This document shows, one piece after another, positions 1 through 12,331 of a DNA stretch of 64,000 bases (position 1 is the first letter of the stretch; every line of letters begins with the position of its first letter). Origin of the DNA: Chloranthus sessilifolius. Its lineage: Eukaryota; Streptophyta; Magnoliopsida; Chloranthales; Chloranthaceae. The position numbers and the translations under genes are program-made. The notes below the pieces were generated by a model. It did no database searches. It had not been told where the DNA came from and saw only the letters and a list, made by a program, of their open reading frames with translations. Location of the stretch: NCBI GenBank assembly GCA_021018995.1, contig CM037586.1, positions 152,934,060 to 152,998,059 on the forward strand, in the 5' to 3' direction.

Positions 1-2540
1 ATAATCTAACGATTCTTGGTGATTACGCTTAGTGGAGTAGACGCCATCATCCGTATCCTGACGCCGATTTCATTGATCCCATGAGTGTTGAGTACCGTGA
101 GGGCTACTACGGTCGATTTCGATCCGAGTGCTAGATATTGATCGTTGCAGACTTGGTAGTAGATTTGATCCCTATTATTATCATTAATTTTATGATTTCC
201 TTTATCGGATTTGTCTCTAACTTCGAATTATGTTTTATTGGTAGATTTGTTGATTCTATCGCATTTATTCATTATTTATGACTGTTTTTATTTTCACCTT
301 TATGTGTTGGCTTTCACGGATTTCGTGGAACCATTATTGCGCGAGAACTCTGATTAGGTGTATGTCCGCTTAGCATATCCGGGATATGTGCGGGTCATAA
401 CTCGGAATTCTAGGCCCTCGGGATGGGGTAGAATTTCGGGTCGTGACAATTCTCTTGCTTTAGCTTTTGTTCGAGTGAGTCTAGCTCTGAGACAAAGAAC
501 AAAAGTGAAATTAAAGACAAAGTCGACTCCGCCCTTCGGGCTAGTTCGACTTAATCTAGGTGCTCCCTCCGAGGGGGATTCAGGGGGGAAACGCGTTCAA
601 CTTTACTTCTTGCTTTTGCTTTAGTTAGAGTTGATGCTCTTTAGCTTTTGTTAGTGTATTAGCTTTCGCTTTTGTTAGAGTTGATGCTCTTGCTTGAGTT
701 ATAAATGGTAAGCTAGCCAGAAAATATGCATTTAAATGCATGAAAGTACGCCTTATGTATCTAGATATTGAAAGTTTGTTCAATGCACTTTTTTTTGCAA
801 AAAAACAGCCATTGATTAGCTTTTCATGTTTGAGTTAGTCTCTCTTCTTAGACATCGAACTTAGAGTTGAACTTTCATAATCTAATCTCCCCTGAGGGGG
901 ATTAAGGGGGTAAACGTTCCACCTTCTCGAAGAGGTGTAACTAGGTGTAACAAGAAGAAGAAGAAGACATACCTCGCTTTTGTGCTTCTTGTTCGATGTT
1001 GTATACTCGAGTCTTCCCTTCGGGCATAGTCTAGTTGTTAGCATACTTCTTGTACGAGTACGGTAGTTGACTAGCCTTGTTGTTAGCTCTTATATCGAAT
1101 ATTTATACTTCTTCTTCAGTGTGTATACCTTAGCTCTTATACAGACCCTAGCATATATATTTATACATTTCCTACAACCCCCTCCCAGGGGCGAGGGCTC
1201 CCGACCAACTCTAATTCTCTCCTCCGGGGGAAGTTAAGAGGGGGGTGAAACCCCCTGTATGTGTTGAGCACAGTTGCGTCAATGTTTGGCCGGCAAGAGG
1301 TTTTATTGGATCGCATCCGTTGATGATGATCTAAAGATAATCACCTTCTATTTGACCCTAATTTTCACGAAATTATGGGGGTGTCAACATGAAAATTCGA
1401 ATGGGGGGCTCTTATGGGTAAGAGATTCCATATGGGTGTCTCTAGTAATGCCACCCACTTGTTGATTTAATATGAGTGTATTTCATGGGTGTCAGAAGTA
1501 AAGGTCCTAAATGGCGGTGCCCTCAATGGGTGCCACATATTTTTGGGATCTCAGGTCTTGGGTTATCCTTTTATGAGTTTTTCATCAAGTCGGGTCTTGG
1601 TCAAATGATTGATCAGCCCTGATTTTATGGGACAGATGTTACACTCGCTCTCCTCATAGGGTGTGCATTGAGTTCCCGAAAGGGCCTATAAGAAGATTGA
1701 TTTTTTATATTATTGACGAATGATAAAGAATTAAGAAAATTGACAGCGCTTCATTAGGAAAGTGACATCACCTCCTTGGGAAGACGACATCGCCTCATTT
1801 GAAAATCGATATTGCTTCATTCTGAAAGCGACATCCTTTCATTCTAAAAGCGATGTTGCTTCGTTAGAGATGCGACATCACTGCATTCTGAAAGCGATGC
1901 CGCTTCGTTAGAGATGCGACATCACCTCCTTAAAGAGGCGGATCATGCAAATTACCTCATTATCGAAGTATTTGATGTATAACTTCCTCGTATTCTGATT
2001 CGTCTCCCATTTCAACAACCTTGGAAAGGGGCGGAGGCCTTCAGACCTCATTGGGGCGCTCTTCATGTTGATTTCATACGCCCAAATATAAGGAACAACA
2101 TATTGATGAGATTTTTATGGACTTCATAAGAAATAAAACCCAAAATTAGAGCACAACGTTACCCTCAAAATTAGAGCACAATGTTACCTGCAGGGTAATC
2201 GTGTAGCCGTAAATATTATATTTTTGCACAACCCTTCTCTGCTATTTCCCGATTCCTCTTCATTTTATCGACAAAATGCAGTAGGTGCTTATACGCCAAA
2301 TCACCTCATCGATATTCATTCCAATATGATATAAACCTCTTACATCCAGTGGTGAGAGTGATGTAAAGAGTGATACATATCGGCGCCGATACTTATCAAT
2401 TTGCCAAAAAACCGATATGTATCGGGTATCGCTGATTTAAAAAAAAATAATATAAAAATATAGCTTCAATCTAATAGTAGGAAAGTGAACATAAATTTCT
2501 TGGGATGATTTCAAATCATTCTTATGCACGTCCATGCGGC
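1..2540. other. Gene-free stretch of degraded repeats
   Basis: No reading frame here resembles a known protein. Position 430-448 ends in TTCGGGTCGTGACA, which resembles the terminus of a plant Ty3-type LTR, so the first 448 bases may be an LTR remnant. Purine-rich blocks of the form CCCTCNGAGGGGGATT recur near 560, 885 and 1205. A 25-bp unit with core TTAGAGCACAA is duplicated in tandem at 2141-2191. Around 2360-2430 there are scattered CGATATGTATCGG words related to the CGATA family described below. The overall identity of the stretch is unknown. Confidence 0.4.
1743..1950. repeat. Degenerate tandem repeat with GCGACATC core
   Basis: About nine units of 20-24 bp share the pattern GCGACATC followed by a short pyrimidine-rich linker (CTTCATT or CACCTCC) and GAAAG or GAGAT. 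The units are diverged and vary in length. No coding sense was found. Confidence 0.55.
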
Positions 2541-2542
2541 AC

Positions 2543-2689
2543 CACTACATAAAAATAAGACTAAGCGGAACAAAAAACTGCCACTATTAACAAAAAAATT
2601 GCTGTTACTAGTCCTGTCGCTATTAAAACATGTTTTTTTGTTAATAGCGGCAGTTTTTTGTCCGTTAATAATCTTATTTTTTTGTCGTA
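2543..2689. mobile_element. Small CACTA-type foldback MITE
   Basis: The left end reads CACTACATAAAAATAAGAC. The right end is its imperfect inverse, ATCTTATTTTTTTGTCGTA. Inside, the arms pair again through AAAAAACTGCCACTATTAAC and its complement near 2640-2660. CACTAC termini and paired subterminal arms are typical of non-autonomous CACTA derivatives. No coding capacity. Confidence 0.5.
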
Positions 2690-2757
2690 CACCCAAGTGT
2701 CTCCATCCTATAGAGTTGACCTCTAGGCTCAAGCCCATGGTCATATATATATATATA

Positions 2758-3334
2758 GAGGTTGAGCGTCCTCCAAGATTGAGGAAAATCTCTAATTAGT
2801 AGTATGACCATAGATCAAAATTTCGTCCGATACCGATACGTATCGGTATCGGAGTTGAACGATACGGTATATTCAATGTACTGTATCGTCCAATTGTACG
2901 GCGAATACCGAACGATACATTCAATGTATCATTCGGTATCGGACGATACCGATACGTATCGTTCGATACGTATCGTTTTGGAGCTCGGATGATACGTATC
3001 GGTAACCCGAGATTTTGACCCATGAGCATGACACCAAATTGATCTCACACAAAACACGGGCGCATTGTTAAGATCATATTTAGCAAATAAATAATAATCG
3101 GAAACACATCTCTACCATGTATTTTTTGGGCCTTAAAATTTAAATCATTAAATTAGTCAAACTTTGACAGAGGCCTTAAAAAGAAATTTTTTGAAATCTT
3201 TTTTCGAAAATTGATCTAAGTCGTTCCCTTATGCTCCCCATCGCACCAAAATAGTGTTTTGGATCCCACATTAATCTCCGCGAGATCTTGGAGGACGCTT
3301 GAGCGTCCTCCCATGGTGGACGGAACCGGCTCCC
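2758..3334. mobile_element. (TA)n-anchored foldback element, copy M1
   Basis: Bounded by TA tracts at 2743-2757 and 3335-3346. The arms GCGTCCTCCAAGAT (about 2766-2779) and ATCTTGGAGGACGC (about 3285-3298) are inverted copies. The right end, GGAACCGGCTCCCA next to the TA tract, matches in inverse the left end of copy M4 at 32080. The interior is split by a 216-bp CGATA-family MITE with its own target duplication. The family resembles rice Micron MITEs, which lie in (TA)n microsatellites; identity with Micron is not claimed. Confidence 0.55.
2809..3024. mobile_element. CGATA-family hAT-type MITE, copy B
   Basis: The termini are CATAGATCAAAATTTCG and, inverted, CATGGGTCAAAATCTCGG. It is flanked by AGTATGAC (2801-2808) and AGCATGAC (3025-3032), an 8-bp target duplication with one mismatch, as expected for hAT transposition. 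The interior is made of repeated CGATAC/GTATCG palindromes. There is no coding sequence. It is nested in foldback M1. Confidence 0.7.
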
Positions 3335-3805
3335 ATATATGTATATGAGGCTCGAGACTATCAACCGGTTGCAGAGATCATTCCTACAACCATACCGGCT
3401 AGGGATCGTGTGGCACTCATTGTGAGGATCGGGTGCCAAGACAACTTGGATAAGATCAATCAAGTGCTACACAAAAAATTTGGTCACGATCTGCTACATA
3501 TCCCCGCTGAAATTTTGATCAAAGGTCGATAAAATCAATGCACCAAATTTGTGGGGCACCACCTTATCTTTGACTCACCAAATGGAGGTAAAAAAGTTAG
3601 TATGAAAACATAAGTTCTATATAATGGAAATTTTCATCGATCTCTTGTGTGAAACCCTATATTTCAATGGATTCCTTTTTGTTACAACTAGAGATTCTTT
3701 CTTCTCAACTCCAATGTCAGGTGCTAAAAATGTTGATTGCTTTGAATTAGATTATAGAGATCAATTTTGTCCCAATTCTTCACACAATTGATCTTGAGAT
3801 CATGG

Positions 3806-4257
3806 TGTTGGATTTCACGGATTTATGTGGGCCTTAAGTCACATGTCATGGTCAAGGTCAAATAGTCCAAGTTATTAACTTAGAGAGATGATGGAACACT
3901 AGTTGTGATCAAACTAGAAGTTTTTAATTAAATCAAGGGTTGTAATTTTACCCTAACTTAAGTGTGGTGATCCTAATCGTTAGATTCCTTGATGGGTAAG
4001 TTTCTAACCTATTTAAATGAATGTAGAGTCTCTTTTTCTATATACAATATACTTATCAATTGAATTAGAAAGATTCAAGAGAAACCCATCATCTCTACGG
4101 TGTGTAAAGAAAGAGAAGACTCCATCAAATCGTCGTCGGATTATTACTCGGATCGCTCAAGGCTAAATCCACGCATGAAAAACTCTACGGTGTAAGATAT
4201 ACTAAAGTTTAATTTAATTCCGCTTTTGATTGTGGGAAGATCCTAATAATTTCAACA
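3806..4257 (+). repeat. 5' LTR of the copia element
   Basis: 452 bp, starting TGTTGGATTTCACGG and ending TAATTTCAACA. It is aligned end to end with the 3' LTR; scattered substitutions and small indels separate the two, so the insertion is not recent. Confidence 0.92.
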
Positions 4258-4259
4258 AG

Positions 4260-4271
4260 TGGTATCAGAGC
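4260..4271 (+). other. Primer-binding site for initiator methionine tRNA
   Basis: TGGTATCAGAGC begins two bases after the 5' LTR. This is the standard complement of the 3' end of plant initiator methionine tRNA used to prime minus-strand synthesis in copia and many other plant LTR elements. Confidence 0.9.
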
Positions 4272-6239
4272 TAAACCCGTAATCGACTTTACCGTACCGA
4301 TTCTCATCATTAAGGGTTACTTTGAATTTTTTAATTTGCCGGTGTAAATAATCATATTAATTGAGTGTTGTTGGTGTAAATCAATTTATAATAAATTTAT
4401 TAATAATTTTTTTTAAGGTTTTCGGTGTAAAATATGTGATTTTACCGAGCATCACCGGCCATCGCCGGAGATTACCAGCCGTCACCGAAGTCACTGGCCA
4501 TCCGGGTGGTGGTAGGTTAAAGGGTGGCTGCAAATATAAGAGACCCTGAAGGTCTCTGGTTCTTGGGTGTTTTAGAAGCAGACATCTCTAATTTATTTGA
4601 AGAGGATGACTAAGAAGGAAACTTGCTGTTTTTCCTTTTGTTTATTTGATGAAGACCACTAAGAAAAGCTGTTTTGAATACAAGGTTCGAATAACCAAAA
4701 GTTGTTTTGAATACCGACAACCACTAAGAAAAGCTGTTTTGGCTCTTTCTTTAATGAATAATACAAGGTATTAGTTGTATGTGTAGTGGGGAGCACCAAA
4801 GTTGGTGCTTCCCCTACTATATATGACTTGACAATTTCACCCAATTTGACCCAAACCGACCTGACTCGGCCCATGGACCTATAAAAGCATATGACCAGGC
4901 TCAGTCCATAACCGGACTCGGGTCATGACCCAAATCCAGCCCATGGTCTAGTCCATTAATCAACTCGGACCTTGGGTTAGGACCCTATCCGGCCCATAGT
5001 CCGGTCAAATCTATTCTCGACCCATGTGTCATGACCCGATCCGGCCCATAGTCCGGCCCAGTCCATTCCTGGCCCACGATCTGGTCCATTCCCGGCCCAT
5101 GGTGCATGACCCGAATTCGGCCCATTCGATTAAGGCCCATTTTGGCCCAATTATTCCTTATTCTTTTTAGGTCATTTCTAGGCTATATACAAGTCCAAAT
5201 TTTAGACATTATTATGAATTTTGACTTTCTCGAATGTTTCGGATCTATTTTTTAGGTCTATTTTTATGTAGGAGCTCTTTGTTGTAATATTTCAAGACCT
5301 GATTTCTTTTTTATATTTTTTAATCGGATAATTATTTTATATTTGAGTGCCTTTAATTAAAGTTGCAATTAATTTTTAAATTCATGATTTATTTGTATTT
5401 AATTGCTCAAGATACATGTCTCATGTGCACTCTTAAAGTTTTATCATTCAAGAAATGTTCACTTAAGGTTTTGATCTACATGTCTATTTCACTTAAAGTT
5501 ATGTGCTCGAAATTTTGTACCATCTTTTCATGTTAATTTTCAGATTATTTTGATAAAAAAGAATTCAACTTAAAGTTAAATATGTGAATATATTAAAGTT
5601 GAATTGGAGTCTATTCCTTACATTTTTAATCTGAACATGTATAAATTTAACATTGGATCCCTAATTCTAAAAATTGAAATATGACATTTATGGATCATAA
5701 GGGTTGGTTCTTTCCTATGGGGTTTATGGAGAACCGAGTGATCATTTGGGGATGCTTGGCGAGTGAGTTGGTTCTTGCCCAAAGGTAGATAATTCATAAA
5801 CCTTGTAGTTTTCGAATTTTAGATATTTTCTCTATTAAGATCACTAGGTGTATCATTGCATTGAGTGTTTGTGTACGGCCCAAAGGTGTCATAGGTACTT
5901 GACGTAGTGTGTGCGAATAGAATAGTCTTGTATGGGATGGTTAGATAGAATAACTCTATTTGCCCAAAGGTATAGGAAGTGTCTGATTCTAATCAAACCA
6001 TAGAGGCTAGGTCTATGGCATATTTTATGTGGTGGAAAACAAGGGTAAGTTATGGTGTCTGCCCAAAGGTGAGCCGTAATGTTGTCAAGTGCTTTCCTTG
6101 AAGTTGGCATATGCACATAGTGCCACTTCATTCGTTTAAACCAAAACCCCTGGTTTAAGCGAAATGGATTAAATCTAAAAGAATTAATTAAAATTTATTT
6201 TTGTAAACTTTTAAAAGGTGATCCTAAATTAAAATTTTG
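4272..6239 (+). repeat. Long untranslated leader of the copia element with internal repeats
   Basis: About 2 kb lies between the primer-binding site and gag with no sustained reading frame. 4660-4745 holds a duplicated segment with AAGAAAAGCTGTTTTG. 4840-5160 is a GC-rich block of repeated CGGCCCATNGTCCGG words. The decamer GCCCAAAGGT occurs four times, at 5777, 5878, 5962 and 6061, spaced 84-101 bp. The role of the decamer is unknown. Confidence 0.6.
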
Positions 6240-7366
6240 CAGCGATAGATCTCTTGTCAATTACCAAACACATAGCAGGAGTTGAGCTGCTTTCTGGGTC
6301 CAACTTCAACACTTGAAAAATGACTCTCGATATTTGTTTTGGAATTTTAGACATGTCCTTTGTGTTTACAACACCTAAACCTGCGGCAGTTATCCAGGAT
6401 TCTCCTGTCAAGAATAAGAAATTTTCTGAGAAATGGAATAAGGCTAACTCGTTAGCCATGTTAATGATCAGGGCCACCATTAATGCCTTTTTCAGGGATA
6501 GCATACCTGCTACAGAGACCACTTCTGAATTAATCGCTCTTATTAAAAAATAATATATTGGCAGTAAGAAGCAGGTCATATATGATTACATGCATGATCT
6601 CATGCACCTTCGGTATGATGGCAGTGGGAATGTGAGAGATCACTTAATAAAGTTGTCTCAAATCTATTTGGGTATTAAAGAATATAGGCTTAACATTGAT
6701 GAAGAATTGATAGTCTACATTGGGGTTGCTTCCCTCTCTAAGGCTTTCGATATTTTTAAGGTCAATTATAATTCGCAAGAGCAGAACTGAGACTTGAATA
6801 AGTTAACTCAGATGTGCGTAATTGAAGAAAAGAGGCTTAAAGGCGAGCGACATGAGTCTACTCATTTGGGAACTTTCAGCTTCAATAAAAAGAATTTTAA
6901 GAAGAAGAGTCCTAAGAGGAATCAAGGAAATCGGTCACAACAAAAATCTCAGAACAAGGGTAAAGGCAAGGGTCAAAGTTTTGGAAAGACAGCGCGTACT
7001 CAAGGTCAGTCTGAAAGTATAAGCAGTTGCTGGTTTTGTGGCAAGGAAGGTCACTTCAAGAGCAAATGTGTGAATTATAAGAAGTGGCTAGTGAAGCAGC
7101 CTAAAGGTATTCCTAGAGTTTTAGTACTCTCTCAGACTTTTTTAGTTGATTGTACTCCTCATTCCTGGTTGGTTGACTCTGGTGTTTCTGTGCATGTTAT
7201 GCACTCTTTTCAAATGCTCAGAAGCAGGAGAAGACCCAAACATGAGGATAAGTTGTTCTTTGGGAACGACCAGACGATGCAGGTGGAGAGCGTCGACACC
7301 TGCGATTTAGTTTTGGACCCTGGACATACTTTGACTTTACATGGGACATTTTATTTCCTCCTTTAG
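6240..7366 (+). pseudogene. copia gag and protease, broken
   Basis: Gag is read in consecutive pieces separated by stop codons (after 6553 and 6790). The first piece has the copia gag pattern (LSGSNF then LDICFGILDM). A basic lysine-rich stretch follows and then a CCHC zinc knuckle, CWFCGKEGHFKSKC (7028-7069), which binds nucleic acid. The aspartic protease active site reads WLVDSG (the Asp-Ser-Gly triplet is at 7175-7183). The stops mean no full Gag can be made. Confidence 0.85.
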
Positions 7367-10340
7367 GAGGAACATTATTTCGTTATCTAGACTTGCAGAC
7401 TGTGGTTATATTTTTACTTTCAGCAGTATGGGTTTGGATATATTTTTTTATGGTTACGTGGTTGGTTGTGGTATTTTAGTTGATAGTTTATATTTGCTAT
7501 CTGTTGATTCTTCTCACACCATTGCTTTGGTTGGTGAGGCTTCGAACTCAACACCTTCCGGGTCAAAACATTCTTTACTTAGGAATAATTCTACAGCCTT
7601 ATGGCATAGAAGGTTGGGTCACATATCAAAGAAGAGACTGGAATCGTTAGTTAGATCTGGTATTATTAGATCATTAGATTTCACCGATTTTAAAACTTGT
7701 CTGGATTGTATGAAAGGTAAAACTTTCAAACAGAGGAAGTTTTTCGCCTCTCGAGCCACTAAGGTTTTACAGTTGATACATACCGATATTTGTGGGCCAT
7801 TTTCGATTGCTGCTCGTGGTGGCAAAAGGTATTTTATTACCTTTATTGATAACTACTCCAGATACACATGCGTCTTCTTATTGGAGATGAAAGATCAAAC
7901 TTTAGAGGTCTTCAAGACTTATCAGTTGAAAGTAGAAAATTAATTTGGGAAGAAGAAAAAGACCGTGCGTTCAGATAAAGGTGGAGAATACTTCGGTAGA
8001 ATGGTCCTGATGGTGTCAATCATGGACCATTCATGGAGTACTTATAACTCAAGGCATTGTTCCACAATATACTTCTCCTGACACTCCGCAGCAGAATAGT
8101 ATTTCTGAAAGGAGAAATCGTACTTATCAGAAAGCTATTCGTAGCATGCTAAGTCACTCTACACTTAAAGAGTTTTGGGGTGAAGCCTTGAAGACAGCAG
8201 TTTAAATTTTCAACAGGGTTTCTTGCGAAACTGTACCTGAAACTCCTTACAAGAGATGGACAACTAAGGATCCAAAGCTCGGATATTTACATATATAGGG
8301 TTGTGAAGCTGAAGCTAAGTTTTATAATCCCAACATTAAGAAGTTAGATCCTCACACAGTTAGTTGTTATTTTATCGATTATGGACATCGTTCAAGGACT
8401 TGGAGATTCTATTGTCCTGAAAGAGTCATTGACATTGCTGAGACTCATATAGCCAATTTTCTAGAGAATAGTGAATCCTGTGTGAGTTCATGTCAGAATA
8501 ATATTACTTTTATTGAGAACTCTGAATTTGACTTTGTGCCTTCATCTGGTGGTAATGTTTTTCTTCCTTCACCACTTCATCCTATACATGTTAATACGTT
8601 GATTCAGACAAATCCAGTGATGGCTCCAATTACAAAAGAATGTCCTATTCTACCTCATGTTTCACCAGTACGACCTGCTCAGCCTCGAAGATCTGAGCGT
8701 CAACGTAACCTGCTATTTCAGATTTCTATGAGGCGTATGCGCAAGAGGCTCAGTTTGAGGGTGTTGATCTTATTGATCTATTGACTTTTCAGCAGGCTAT
8801 TGGTAGCAATGAATCCTCACACTGATAGGAGGTAATGAGAGAGGAGTTATTGTCCATGAAAAAGAATAAGGTTTGGTACCTTATGGATTTGCAAGTGTAT
8901 CGCAAGGCGGTTGAATGCAAATGAGTTTATAAGACTAAAAGAGAGTCTAGTGGCAAGATTAAAAGATTCAAGGCGAGACTTGTCGTGAAGGGTTTCAGAC
9001 AAAAGGAAGGCATTGACTATGATGTGACCTACTCTCCGGTCTCTTCTAAGAATTCTTTGAGGATTGTGATGGCTTTAGTTACACATTACGATCTCAAACT
9101 ACATCAAATGGACGTGAAAACTGCTTTTCTAAATGGAGACCTTGTGGAAGACATATACATGTCACAGCCAGTGGGTTTTATAATTAAAGGAAAAGAACAG
9201 CTAATTTGCAAATTGAATAAGTCCATTTATGGACTCAAGCAAGCTTCTAGGCAATGATATTTGAAATTCGATGAGGTTGTCACTAGTTATGGGTTTCAGG
9301 AAAATATTGTTGATCGTTGTATATATCTCAGAAAGAGTGGGAGCAAATTTGTTATTTTGGTTCTCTACATGGATGATATACTACTTACAAGTAACAATAT
9401 TTATTTTCTCCACGATACCAAGAGTTTTCTCTCCAAAGCTTTTGATATGAAGGATTTGGGTATTGCTGAGTATGTACTTGGCATCAAAATTCATCGTGAT
9501 AGGGTTCCCAATTGTTTAGGTCTTTCGCAGAAGGCCTACATAGAGAAAGTACTTACACGATATGACATGGATAGATGCGCTTCAGGTGAAACACCTGTTT
9601 TGAAAGGTGATGTTATTTCTCAGGATCTACAGTCCAAAACTAAGGCAGAAAAACAACAAGTAGATAAAAAAGAGTATGCTTCAGTTATGGGTAATCTTAT
9701 GTATGCAATGATTTGTCTATGTCCCGATATCAGTTTCGCTATCACCTTACTTAGCCGATATCAGTCTAATCCAGAAATTGCGCATTGGAAAGCTGCAAAG
9801 AAGGTACTTCGTTACTTACAAAGAAACAAAGATTTTATGTTGACCTATCGTAGATCAGATGAGCTTAAGGTTGTCGGATACTCAGATTCTGAATTTGTTG
9901 GTTATAAGGATAGCGTCAAATCGATAGCAGGTTATTTGTTTCTACTTGCGGAGGGCGTTATTTCCTAGAGAAGCGCCAAATAGACTTTTACGACAGATTC
10001 AACTATGTACGCCGAGATTATTGGTTGCTATGAGGCTACTCATCATGCATTATGGTTGAAAATTTTTATTAGAGATCTAAAGATTATTAATTCCATTCAT
10101 CGTCCACTTATCATCTATTATGACAATAAGGTTGTGACTATGTTTGTGAAACACGGAAAGGTTACTAGGAGGAATAAGCATTTCGATGTCAAGTATTTCA
10201 TTGTATATGAGAACGTTTGAAATGGTATTATAGAGATTCCTCACATTAGTGCGAAGCTTATGATTGCAGATCCCCTTACCAAGGGTTTACCACCTAAGGT
10301 TTTTAAGGGGCACGTGACCCGGATGGGACTTGTTGAGTTA
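7341..10340 (+). pseudogene. copia pol (integrase, reverse transcriptase, RNase H), broken
   Basis: A frame shift near 7341 leads into the integrase. The HHCC zinc domain shows LWHRRLGHI and CLDC (about 7590-7710). The catalytic core begins IHTDICGPF (about 7775) and continues past a stop at 7943 to DKGGEYF. Reverse transcriptase follows, with MDVKTAFLNGDL (about 9110) and the active site YMDD at 9366-9377. It is broken by a stop at 9257. RNase H shows GYSDSEF, MYAEIIG and YYDN (9870-10290), with stops at 9968 and 10220. A further stop lies near 8298. The domain order is Ty1/copia. Confidence 0.9.
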
Positions 10341-10506
10341 CTGACTCAGTTCTAGATTTATTTTTATTTGGACATATTATTATTTCTTTTCTACTATGGA
10401 TCATGGATTTTTCGTTGCATTTATATACATGCTTTTATTTTGAGCTCAAATTATTATATTATTGCATGCTATCATTTATAGGTTATGGGATCATTACCCA
10501 TAACAA

Positions 10507-10590
10507 GGTGGCGTTTTGTCACAAGGTATGGTGGCGATTGTCACAAGTATAGTGGTGGTTGTCACAAGGTATGGTGGCGATTGCCACAAA
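10507..10590 (+). repeat. Tandem repeat of about 26 bp in the copia 3' region
   Basis: Four imperfect units with core GGTGGCGATTGTCACAAG follow one another downstream of RNase H. No function is apparent. Confidence 0.65.
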
Positions 10591-11084
10591 ATAGCCTAGA
10601 GTGTTTGACACTCAAATTTGTTTGGGCTAAACGTGAGTTGGCTCCAGTTGGTAATGCCTTCACTCTGATGAAAAGGTGATTGGTTTGTCATAAAGCCGGA
10701 TGTAAGGTTACATCAGAGTGATATGCAGTAACATGAAGCAGGACTCCACGAGAATGAATATAAGACCAAGTTTTAAGAGTACTATATCTCTCGTGCCACA
10801 TTGTTTAAAATAATCACATAAAAGTTAAGGACATTGAAGTTTCAAGTAGTGTTAGTTTTGTGACCATGGAACTGTCTTAGTGTCAATATTGAGAACACTA
10901 GTGCATTCATGATCCTCACTAATAGTGCTTGAAATAGAGATGAAAGAATATATCTCTCTAAGATTTTCAAAATTGGTGCACCATGTCAACTTTTCTTAAA
11001 GGAATAATTTGGACTTGGTTTTCAAATATTTCAAAATATTTCAAAAAAAAAAAAAAAAAAAAAACCCAATTGGTTTTAAGGTCC

Positions 11085-11094
11085 AAGTGGGAGA
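11085..11094 (+). other. Polypurine tract of the copia element
   Basis: AAGTGGGAGA lies one base before the 3' LTR, in the position where plus-strand DNA synthesis is primed. Confidence 0.75.
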
Positions 11095-11095
11095 C

Positions 11096-11547
11096 TGTTG
11101 GATTTCACGAATTTATGTGGCCCTTAAGTCACATGTCATGGTCAAGGTCAAATAATCAAAATTGTTAACTTGGAGAGATGGTGGAACACTAGTTGTGGTC
11201 AGATTAGAAGTTTCTAATTAAAGCAAGGGTTATGATTTTACCCTAACTTAGTTATGGTAATCCTAACCGTTAGATTTCTTGATGGGCAAGTTTCTAATCT
11301 ATTTAATGGGATGTAGAGTCTCTTTCTACACACAATATACGCTTCAATTGAATTAGAAAGATTCAAGAGAAACCCATCTTCTCTACGGTGTCCAAAGAAA
11401 GAGAAGACTCTCCATCAAATCATCGCCGGATTATTACTCGGATCGCTCAAGGCTAAATCATTGCATGAAAAACTCTATGGTGTAAGGTATGCTAAAGTTT
11501 AATTTAATTCCGCTTTTGATTACGAGAAGATCCTAATAATTTCAACA
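11096..11547 (+). repeat. 3' LTR of the copia element
   Basis: 452 bp, the same termini as the 5' LTR, followed directly by the CATGG target duplication. Confidence 0.92.
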
Positions 11548-12255
11548 CATGGACTTACCATCAGAATCTTAGATGTTGATTTCATGTGGCGCACGTCCCA
11601 AAAAGTAAATGTAAACCATGTTTGATGTTATGCTCATGATCACATTCACTTTTTAAGATATGTGCAATGTGGAATCAACATCTGACCATCTGATGGTAGA
11701 CCAATGATCTTAATATATTTTGTGTGAAAGATTGGGACAAAACGATCTCCATCGTATGATTCAATGCAATAAACAGTTTTAAAACGTTAAACCTAGGTTG
11801 AAGAGAAAGAATCCCTGTTTGTAAAATAAGGTACTCTATCTTAATCTCTTTGAAGCAGATAGTTACCAAAGATCCTGAACATCATAACTTGATCCTACAG
11901 CCAAGCACCAAAACTACAACACTAACCAAACCAACGGTAGCGATTAAACATAGATCAAGAACATCTTACAAACCAACCGACGTAACTAAACATAGATCAA
12001 GGGCCACGGATGTGTTGAACTTGCCGAAAATGTTTCTGTGCAGCGACATTGCCTTCGATTGCATCACTCTTTTCTTCCTTCCCACGCTCGCTAGAACCTT
12101 GTTCAGAGAAAGAGAGAGCCAAAAGGCATCCCACGAGACGAGAGAGGAAAGGGCAATAGGCGCATAAAGCCCTACCCCATTGGGACTCCATGACTTGGTC
12201 AAATTTCTGAGACATCACTAAGGGTGTGTTATAGTTTAGTACACATTTTAACTAA

Positions 12256-12285
12256 CTAGTAAAAGTGCACGTGCGTTGCACGTGC
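12256..12285 (-). other. Helitron 3' terminal hairpin and CTAG end
   Basis: GCACGTGC, GTT, GCACGTGC (12267-12285), then a 7-base spacer and CTAG on the minus strand. The next host base is T on that strand. Confidence 0.6.
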
Positions 12286-12331
12286 TGATCTATAAAATTA
12301 TTAAAAAAATAAATATGTTTTTGATATTTTT

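Larger units (their letters stand above)
3806..11547 (+). mobile_element. Complete but decayed Ty1/copia LTR retrotransposon
   Basis: Two 452-bp LTRs (TGTTGG...CAACA) enclose a primer-binding site, a long leader, gag, protease, integrase, reverse transcriptase, RNase H and a polypurine tract, in copia order. A perfect 5-bp duplication CATGG flanks it (3801-3805 and 11548-11552). Gag-pol is broken by several in-frame stops and frameshifts, so the copy cannot move by itself. It sits inside a Mutator-like MITE, which gives the order of insertion. Confidence 0.95.
3669..11836. mobile_element. Mutator-like foldback MITE split by a copia element
   Basis: The left part (3669-3805) and right part (11553-11836) are two pieces of one palindromic element. 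The right end reads GGTACTC, as in the other copies of this family at 31085, 48002 and 52079. Flanks TATTTCAAT (3660-3668) and TATCTTAAT (11837-11845) agree at seven of nine bases, fitting a diverged 9-bp Mutator-type duplication. The family core carries CTTGAGATCATGG, then CCATCAGACGG and a GTGGCACACATCC motif, followed by the reverse complement of the same words. Confidence 0.6.

Noticed and set aside
358-624. 88-codon plus-strand frame
   Set aside because: It spans a probable LTR terminus and repeat blocks; no protein-like pattern.
1743-1950. Regularly spaced short repeats as a CRISPR array
   Set aside because: Units are diverged and contiguous without unique spacers, and the context is a plant nuclear genome.
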